Shown one piece after another: positions 21,905-27,149 of a stretch of 27,149 nt of DNA. The notes beneath the pieces were generated by a model that was given only the letters and a program-made list of their open reading frames with translations, was not told the origin of the DNA and made no database searches. Origin of the DNA: an uncultured Lachnospiraceae bacterium (GTDB taxonomy: Bacteria > Bacillota > Clostridia > Lachnospirales > Lachnospiraceae); assembly GCA_910586255.1 (NCBI GenBank), contig CAJUHR010000046.1, positions 1 through 27,149 on the forward strand. Reading direction: 5' to 3'. The stretch's first letter is position 1. Each line of letters starts with the position of its first letter. Both the position numbers and the translations under genes were made by a program.

Positions 21905-22258
21905 ATGGCAAAACGAGGCGGATTCCCCGGAGGGATGCCAGGCAACATGAATAATCTGATGAAGCAGGCCCAGAGGATGCAGAGACAGATGGAGGAGGCA
22001 AAGCAGGAGCTGGAGGAAAAAGAATATACGGCGTCCGCAGGAGGCGGTGCTGTTTCTGTGACCGTTTCCGGCAAAAAGGAAGTGGTTTGTGTGAAGCTTT
22101 CGGAGGAGGTAGTGGATCCGGAGGATATTGAGATGCTGCAGGATCTGATCGTGGCAGCTACCAATGAGGCTCTGCGGGCGGCCGAGGAGGATTCCATGGC
22201 GGCCATGTCAAAGCTGAGCGGCGGTCTTGGAGGCATGGGCGGAGGATTCCCGTTCTAA
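21905..22258 (+). CDS. ybaB: YbaB/EbfC nucleoid-associated protein
   Basis: A 117-residue dimeric DNA-binding protein of the YbaB/EbfC family. A Gly- and Met-rich flexible N-terminus (RGGFPGGMPGNM) precedes the helix NLMKQAQRMQRQMEEAKQEL. The core then has the family segments GGGAVSVTVSGKKEVV and VDPEDIEMLQDLIVAATNEA. A Gly-rich tail ends the protein. AAGGAGG lies just upstream of ATG 21905. The gene sits between dnaX and recR as in most bacteria. Its stop is one base before the recR start, so translation is coupled. Confidence 0.95.
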   Translation: MAKRGGFPGGMPGNMNNLMKQAQRMQRQMEEAKQELEEKEYTASAGGGAVSVTVSGKKEVVCVKLSEEVVDPEDIEMLQDLIVAATNEALRAAEEDSMAAMSKLSGGLGGMGGGFPF

Positions 22259-22259
22259 A

Positions 22260-22856
22260 ATGGATTATTACAGCAGTCAAATTACAAAATTAATAGAAGA
22301 ATTATCAAAGTTGCCGGGCGTGGGAAGCAAATCTGCGCAACGCCTGGCGTTTCATATTATCAATATGCCTAAGGAACAGGTGGAGAGTCTGGCCGGCGCC
22401 ATTACCAGCGCCAAGGCCAATATCCGCTATTGCAGGGAATGTTATACCTTGACAGATCAGGAATTATGCCCGATCTGCAGCAGTGACAAACGAGATCACA
22501 AGATGATTATGATTGTGGAAAATACCAGGGACTTAGCAGCTTATGAGAGAACCGGCAAATACGATGGAGTCTATCATGTGCTGCACGGCGCCATTTCCCC
22601 CATGCTGGGGATAGGCCCCGGTGATATCCGTCTGAAAGAGCTGATGCAGCGCCTTCAAAAGGATGTGCAGGAGGTTATTATTGCCACCAACTCCAGTCTG
22701 GAGGGGGAGACAACTGCTATGTATATCAGCAAATTAGTGAAGCCTACAGGAATTCGGGTCAGCCGGATTGCCAGCGGGGTTCCGGTAGGCGGTGACCTGG
22801 AATATATAGATGAAGTAACTCTGTTGAGAGCGTTGGAAGGGCGCGTGGAATTATAA
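22260..22856 (+). CDS. recR: Recombination mediator RecR
   Basis: A 198-residue DNA-binding protein of the RecFOR pathway, which loads RecA on gapped DNA. The helix-hairpin-helix LSKLPGVGSKSAQRLAFHI is at about 15-33. The four-Cys zinc finger is at Cys58, 61, 70 and 73 (CRECYTLTDQELCPIC). The Toprim domain starts near IVENTRDL and includes HVLHGAISPMLGIGP. The chosen start (22260) lies one base after the ybaB stop and gives the family opening MDYYSSQITKLIEEL. A GGAGGA (22241-22246) inside the ybaB end serves as ribosome site. The longer frame from 22227 overlaps ybaB. Confidence 0.97.
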   Translation: MDYYSSQITKLIEELSKLPGVGSKSAQRLAFHIINMPKEQVESLAGAITSAKANIRYCRECYTLTDQELCPICSSDKRDHKMIMIVENTRDLAAYERTGKYDGVYHVLHGAISPMLGIGPGDIRLKELMQRLQKDVQEVIIATNSSLEGETTAMYISKLVKPTGIRVSRIASGVPVGGDLEYIDEVTLLRALEGRVEL

Positions 22857-22934
22857 TACGGCAGAATCCGCGCTTTCCGTAAACCGGAGACAGTCTTTGC
22901 GGAATTGAGCGGAGAAACAAGGGAGTGCGAAAGA

Positions 22935-24992
22935 ATGGATAAATATGAGTTTAATCTCAAGGTTGATCAGATTCGGAAAATGGTGAATAAAGGCGATTAT
23001 GGAACAGCCAGGAAGATTGCGGATGGAATAGACTGGAAAAGGGTATCCAATGCGAACCTGCTTTCCATGATCTCCCAGGTATATGAGAAAAACGGGGAAT
23101 ACGCAAAAGCCAAATCCGTTCTGATGATGGCATTTGAGCGGGCGCCTATTGGAAAAAGGCTTCTGTATAAGCTGACAGAGCTTGCTTTAAAGGAGGGGAG
23201 CACCCAGGAGGCGGAGGAGTATTATCGAGAATTTTGTGACGCGGCAGGGGACGACCCCCGTCAATATCTTCTGCGATATATGGTTTTGAAGCAAAAAAAG
23301 GCGCCAATAGAACAGATGATTCATGCCCTGGAGAGCTATACAGCAGAGGAGCTGGATGAAAAGTGGCTTTACGAGCTGGCATTTTTGTACCATGAAAACG
23401 GGGATGCAGCCAGGTGTATCAGCACCTGCGACCGGCTTACTCTGATGTTCGGCCTGGGAAAATATGTGGACAAAGCCATTGAATTAAAGCGTCAGCATGC
23501 TCCCTTAAGTAAATACCAGGAAGATCTGGTGGAAAACAGGGAAAAGTATGAGGAAAAGCTCAGGAAGGTAGAGCTTTCCTTCCAGGAAACAGAGGACGAG
23601 GAAGGCGAGGAGGAGTATGGTGAAGAACCGGATATACCGGTGACTTTGGCCGGCGAAGAGCCGGAGGCTTTGGAGGAGCCTGAGGAGAATATTCAGCCGG
23701 ATGAGCAGATGATTCGTCCCGTTTCCTATGCGGAAGAGGAATTGGCGGCAGAAGCCAGGCAGGCCGAGGCAGAGGAATATCTGGCAAGAGAGATGTCTCG
23801 CATGGAGCCCGGAATATTTGAGGAGGATGAAATGGGCAAAACGCGGGTTATCGGGGATATCAGACGAAGGGGTGCGGATACCCAGCAACAGCCGCCCCGG
23901 AATCCGGAGACAAGGGAGCAGGAGGTTTCAAAGAAGGAGACATCGGAGCCCGAGACGGCGTCCCGGGCCGGCCGCCGCGCCATCCATCTGATGATTGAGG
24001 CCAGAAATCCGGAGAGAGGCGTGGATATAGCAGTGGAGGCATTGCGCCAGGTCAGGCAGTTTACGGGAATAAAGAATCCGGTGGCAAAGATTACCGGCTC
24101 CCGTCTCAATAAACGGGGAGTTCTGGCTAGTGCGGAGAAGCTGGCAGGAAAGGATTTGATGATTGAGGAAGCCGGGGACATGGATCCCGGTACCATAGGA
24201 GAGTTAGAGCGCCTGATGAGTCGGGACAATACCGGAATGAGGGTGATCTTAATCGACAATCCCCAACAGATCGAGCGGCTAGAGAAGGAACATTCCTCCA
24301 TGGCGGAATGGTTTGATTTTATCCGCGAGGAGGATGTGGTGGAGGTTCCCGTGGAGATTCCTCAGGAGGATCCTGCAGATTACGGCCCATATGAGGAGCC
24401 GGTCTATGGAGAACAGCAGGAAAACGGGGATTATGCGGGATACGCCATGCCGGAGACAGACGGGCAGCAGGATATTTCCATGTATATGAATTATCAGATG
24501 CCTGAGGAGGCAGGTCATTCGCCTTATTCAGATGAATATGCAGACTATGGACCAAAGGAGGAAGAGCCGGAGTACGAGGAGGAACCAGAAGAAACAGAGC
24601 CGGAGATTGATGACCGCCCGGTTCGCCGGATTGTGCCGGTGAGAGATTTGGCCATGAGAGCTCCGGACGGGCAGGATATTTACATGAACTCCAAAACGGA
24701 GGCGGATTCCGATGAGGAGATGGACATTGACGAATTTGCTCAGTATGCCTGCCAGTATGCAACGGATATTGATTGCAGCATAACAGGAAAAAGTATGCTG
24801 GCATTGTATGAGCGGATTGAGATCATGGAGGAGGACGGAATCCCTCTGACCAGACAAAATGCAGAGGAACTGATCGAGGAAGCTGCAGACCGCGCGGAAA
24901 AGCCGTCTTTCGGAAAGGCGATCAAGGGTATTTTTTCCTCCAAGTACAATAAAGACGGATTGTTAATATTAAAGGAAGAACATTTTATCTGA
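22935..24992 (+). CDS. TPR-like protein with degenerate SpoVK-type AAA segment
   Basis: A 685-residue protein. Residues about 1-185 form helical TPR-like repeats (YEKNGEYAKAKSVLMMAFER, then KEGSTQEAEEYYREFC, then FLYHENGDAARCISTCDRL). A very acidic linker follows (about 214-342). Residues about 344-475 resemble the second half of a SpoVK/CbbX-like AAA+ domain (VAKITGSRLNKRG, Walker-B-like DLMIEEAGDMD, VILIDNPQQIERL), but no Walker A is present. A second Tyr/Glu-rich acidic linker precedes an AAA-lid-like C-terminus (about 595-685: IDEFAQYACQYA, then LALYERIEIME). It is probably a scaffold without ATPase activity. ATG 22935 has AGGGAG upstream. The stop overlaps the next start (TGATG). Function is unknown; family reading is from memory. 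Confidence 0.75.
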   Translation: MDKYEFNLKVDQIRKMVNKGDYGTARKIADGIDWKRVSNANLLSMISQVYEKNGEYAKAKSVLMMAFERAPIGKRLLYKLTELALKEGSTQEAEEYYREFCDAAGDDPRQYLLRYMVLKQKKAPIEQMIHALESYTAEELDEKWLYELAFLYHENGDAARCISTCDRLTLMFGLGKYVDKAIELKRQHAPLSKYQEDLVENREKYEEKLRKVELSFQETEDEEGEEEYGEEPDIPVTLAGEEPEALEEPEENIQPDEQMIRPVSYAEEELAAEARQAEAEEYLAREMSRMEPGIFEEDEMGKTRVIGDIRRRGADTQQQPPRNPETREQEVSKKETSEPETASRAGRRAIHLMIEARNPERGVDIAVEALRQVRQFTGIKNPVAKITGSRLNKRGVLASAEKLAGKDLMIEEAGDMDPGTIGELERLMSRDNTGMRVILIDNPQQIERLEKEHSSMAEWFDFIREEDVVEVPVEIPQEDPADYGPYEEPVYGEQQENGDYAGYAMPETDGQQDISMYMNYQMPEEAGHSPYSDEYADYGPKEEEPEYEEEPEETEPEIDDRPVRRIVPVRDLAMRAPDGQDIYMNSKTEADSDEEMDIDEFAQYACQYATDIDCSITGKSMLALYERIEIMEEDGIPLTRQNAEELIEEAADRAEKPSFGKAIKGIFSSKYNKDGLLILKEEHFI

Positions 24993-25822
24993 TGAAAGAC
25001 ATAAGATTAATTGCATTGGATTTGGATGGAACGCTTTTAGACAGCAAAAAGCGGCTCAGTCCGCGGAACAGAGCCGCTCTGATAGAATGTATGGAGCGAG
25101 GGATAGAGGTGGTGCCCTGTACCGGCCGGATCTGGTCTGCAGTTCCGGATTTTATCCGGGAGCTGCCGGGGCTCCACTATGCGATCACAGTGAACGGAGC
25201 TGTAGTGGAAGATTTGGTGCATGGCCATGTGCTGGATGAGCAGAAGATGAGCGCCGAAAAGGCAGTGGAAATTTTGGAGATGGCAAAAGGTTTTCACACC
25301 ATGTATGATGTTTATGTGGGCGGCCGGGGCTTCGGTGAACAGCGCTTTATGGAACATATGGAGGATTATGAAATCTCTGCAGAGCTTCAAAAGATGATCA
25401 TCAACACCCGGATCATAGTGCCGGACGTGACAGAGCTGGTGAAGGAAAAGGCACAGCCAGTGGAAAAGATCAATTATTTCTTTGGGGATCCCCAGGAACG
25501 GCTACGGGCCAGGAAGGCTCTGATGGAGCGGGGAGATGTTCTTGTTACTGCTTCCTTTTCCAATAATCTGGAAATCAATGAGCCGGGGGCTGCCAAAGGT
25601 GAGGCGGTACAACGCTTGGCTGCCCATCTGGGGCTGGAGCTTCACAGGACCATGGGATTTGGTGATGGAGAGAATGATTTATCCCTGATCTGTCAGACAG
25701 GAATAGGGGTCGCTATGGAAAATGCGGTGGTGCCCTTAAAGGAAGCGGCAGATTATGTGACTCTGACCAATGATGAAGACGGGGTGGCGGCTGCCCTGGA
25801 AGCATTACTGGGGATATGGTAA
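24992..25822 (+). CDS. HAD-superfamily Cof-type phosphatase
   Basis: A 276-residue hydrolase of the Cof (HAD-IIB) group, generally sugar-phosphate or flavin/pyridoxal-phosphate phosphatases. Motif I is LDLDGTLLDS with nucleophile Asp10 and Asp12. Motif II is VPCTGR, and motif IV is GFGDGENDLSLI. A C2-type cap domain lies between about residues 85 and 185. ATG 24992 overlaps the preceding stop by one base (TGATG), showing coupling to the TPR-like protein. The specific substrate cannot be read from the sequence. Confidence 0.93.
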   Translation: MKDIRLIALDLDGTLLDSKKRLSPRNRAALIECMERGIEVVPCTGRIWSAVPDFIRELPGLHYAITVNGAVVEDLVHGHVLDEQKMSAEKAVEILEMAKGFHTMYDVYVGGRGFGEQRFMEHMEDYEISAELQKMIINTRIIVPDVTELVKEKAQPVEKINYFFGDPQERLRARKALMERGDVLVTASFSNNLEINEPGAAKGEAVQRLAAHLGLELHRTMGFGDGENDLSLICQTGIGVAMENAVVPLKEAADYVTLTNDEDGVAAALEALLGIW

Positions 25823-25877
25823 CCCTTGAACTGTTACAGTATGGCTGACAGGTAATTAAGATTTATAAGGATGGAAT

Positions 25878-26597
25878 ATGGAAATATTTATGGAGCACTG
25901 GCTTTCGTTTATAGCCGGCGGTTTTTTGCTTGCCATGATTTTGTATGGCCACTACCGGGGATTTCTGCGGATTGCTATCACAGTGGCTTCTCTGGTTCTG
26001 AGTATTGCTATCGCCCATATGGCCACTCCCTATGTGACCGGTTTTATCAGAGAAAATACCGGGATTCGGCATATGGTAGAGGGAATACTAACTGACGTGA
26101 CCGGAGACTTTGGGGAAGCGGCAAAGCTTCAGTTGCCGGCCCAGCAGAGAATGATGATTGAGCAGATGGAGCTTCCTCAGCCCATGAAGGATGCTCTTCT
26201 GGAAAATAACAACAGCGAGATCTATCATCTGCTGGGGGTAGATAGTTTTTTGGAATATGTGGGCAGCTATCTGACAAGTATGATTTTGAATCTTATAGGT
26301 TCGGTTGTCTTGTTTGTTCTGGTAAATATTTCTTTGCGGATATTGATACGGTGGATGGACTTGATAGCCCGTCTGCCGATTGTATCCGGCATAAACCAGA
26401 TAGCCGGGGCTCTGCTGGGAGGCGTTCAGGGACTTTTGTGTCTGTGGATTGGCTGTGTGGTGGTGGATCTGTGCTCCCGGACTCAATGGGCGCAGGCTGT
26501 TTTGGAGCAGATTCATATCAGCATGTGGCTGACATTTCTTTATCAAAATAATATGATTAACTGGATTTTTGTAAATATTTTAAGGAGCCTGACTTAG
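25878..26597 (+). CDS. CvpA-family membrane protein
   Basis: A 239-residue protein with about four hydrophobic segments: FIAGGFLLAMILYGHYRGFL, then ITVASLVLSIAIAHM, then a long segment around 145-160, and ALLGGVQGLLCLWIGCVVV. The YRGFLR turn after the first helix and the GALLGGVQGLL segment are typical of the CvpA family, linked in E. coli to colicin V production and envelope functions. A hydrophilic stretch (about 60-115) lies between helices 2 and 3. The start at 25878 precedes a second ATG four codons later. It follows the HAD gene by 55 bases and is probably the last gene of the operon, since a terminator follows. Confidence 0.85.
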   Translation: MEIFMEHWLSFIAGGFLLAMILYGHYRGFLRIAITVASLVLSIAIAHMATPYVTGFIRENTGIRHMVEGILTDVTGDFGEAAKLQLPAQQRMMIEQMELPQPMKDALLENNNSEIYHLLGVDSFLEYVGSYLTSMILNLIGSVVLFVLVNISLRILIRWMDLIARLPIVSGINQIAGALLGGVQGLLCLWIGCVVVDLCSRTQWAQAVLEQIHISMWLTFLYQNNMINWIFVNILRSLT

Positions 26598-26617
26598 GAA
26601 CAGTCTCTTCATAAACT

Positions 26618-26658
26618 CCCCCGTCTTTCGCTGCTTGCAGCAGAGAACGGGGGGGTTT
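26618..26658 (+). terminator. Intrinsic terminator after the CvpA-like gene
   Basis: CCCCCGT (26618-26624) pairs with ACGGGGG (26647-26653). An inner GCTGC/GCAGC stem (26630-26634, 26637-26641) lies inside it. A short T run follows. Confidence 0.8.
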
Positions 26659-26659
26659 G

Positions 26660-26940
26660 TTCCCGCAGGCAACGAGTAAGGCGTACATCCGTCCATGAAC
26701 ATTTGGCGACTGACGCAGGGGGGGGGGGTAAATACCTTGCGGCTCTGCAGGCTTGATGCTTTGTCAGTTTGTTTTTGAGTGTATGGCTTGACACCATTAA
26801 ACAAGCTGTTCGTGCAATTGAGACAATTTGGTCATGAGAGAGCAGAAAACGCTGTTTTCCTCACCACTAAATATAGAAGAAATCAAGAAAAATAGCCATA
26901 TTTTGTGGCTCTAAAAAAACCGAAAAAATTGTTTTGAAAA
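26660..26940. other. Non-coding stretch with a G11 tract; no gene seen
   Basis: No open frame here resembles a protein. It contains a run of 11 G (26718-26728) and a small A/T-rich hairpin (AGCCA 26894-26898 with TGGCT 26906-26910) flanked by A runs. Read on the minus strand, that hairpin is followed by T's like a terminator. I see nothing else in it. Confidence 0.6.
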
Positions 26941-26954
26941 ATCACACAAATCCC

Positions 26955-26983
26955 TTGACATTAGCTCCTAGTCATGGTATATT
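26955..26983 (+). promoter_or_regulatory. Upstream promoter P1 of a probable rRNA operon
   Basis: A perfect TTGACA (26955-26960) and TATATT (26978-26983) with 17-base spacing, preceded by A/T-rich sequence of UP-element type. A CCACC/GGTGG hairpin lies just downstream (26990-27007). Confidence 0.75.
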
Positions 26984-27084
26984 AAAGCTCCACCGCGAAA
27001 GAGGTGGTTCAACTGAGAAAAAGTAACCGTTCAAGAGTTATCAGAGCTGTTACAAAGGAAAAGGAAAAAAGTTGAAAAAAGTTG

Positions 27085-27113
27085 TTGACAAACCTTGCAG
27101 AGTGTGATAAGAT
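27085..27113 (+). promoter_or_regulatory. Downstream promoter P2 of a probable rRNA operon
   Basis: A perfect TTGACA (27085-27090) and TAAGAT (27108-27113) with 17-base spacing. A TG one base upstream of the -10 makes it extended. A/T-rich tracts precede it. Tandem strong promoters of this kind, followed by a leader like AACGAGTTGCTG, usually drive 16S rRNA in clostridia. The rRNA genes themselves are outside the window, so that part is inference. Confidence 0.75.
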
Positions 27114-27149
27114 AAACGAGTTGCTGCTGAGGAAGCCAACAAGAGAGAA

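Overview
The window reads as a chromosome segment of an anaerobic, low-to-mid G+C Gram-positive bacterium, most likely a Lachnospiraceae (Clostridium cluster XIVa) member. The reasons are strong AGGAGG ribosome sites, a large Gram-positive-type SRP RNA, a pyruvate formate-lyase (PFL) fermentation locus, a small 2[4Fe-4S] ferredoxin, a DUF1858 redox protein, a DUF6128-type protein, and the right end of a Tn1549-type conjugative element. I could not run homology searches, so family names come from recognised motifs.

Layout. (1) 1-~1800: right end of an integrative conjugative element, with a Tn916/Tn1549-type excisionase and tyrosine integrase and a terminator-like hairpin between them. The element abuts a low-molecular-weight protein-tyrosine phosphatase gene. 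(2) 1804-3977: the phosphatase, a pyridoxamine kinase, and a convergent class I glutamine-amidotransferase-like hydrolase. (3) 4102-8729: an anaerobic redox block. On the minus strand run pflB core, a separate glycyl-radical-domain gene (grcA-like) and the PFL activase pflA, then the ferredoxin. On the plus strand is a DUF1858 redox-disulfide protein. The PFL is split: the large protein has the catalytic Cys-Cys pair but ends before the glycyl-radical loop, and an 82-residue protein supplies that loop. (4) 8846-9595: the Clp adaptor MecA. (5) 9809-14407: metG, a TraX-like membrane protein and tatD, facing rsmA/ksgA. (6) 14560-18322: a DUF6128-type protein, tadA and two membrane proteins. (7) 18323-22856: SRP RNA, pfkA, dnaX, ybaB and recR. 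(8) 22935-26597: a TPR/degenerate-AAA protein, a HAD phosphatase and a CvpA-like protein. (9) 26598-27149: tandem strong promoters of the kind that precede an rRNA operon, whose genes would lie beyond the window.

The strongest unexplained signal is a pair of 151-bp elements (5838-5988 and 8246-8396) that flank the pflB core gene in the same orientation. Each can fold into the same four-helix, cloverleaf-like shape. The long second helix has almost entirely different bases in the two copies yet pairs in both, while an 18-of-19 identical loop is kept. One copy fills most of the gap at the point where PFL is split. It could be a structured mobile repeat (MITE/REP-like) or a structured RNA, and its presence at the fission point suggests a link between the two.
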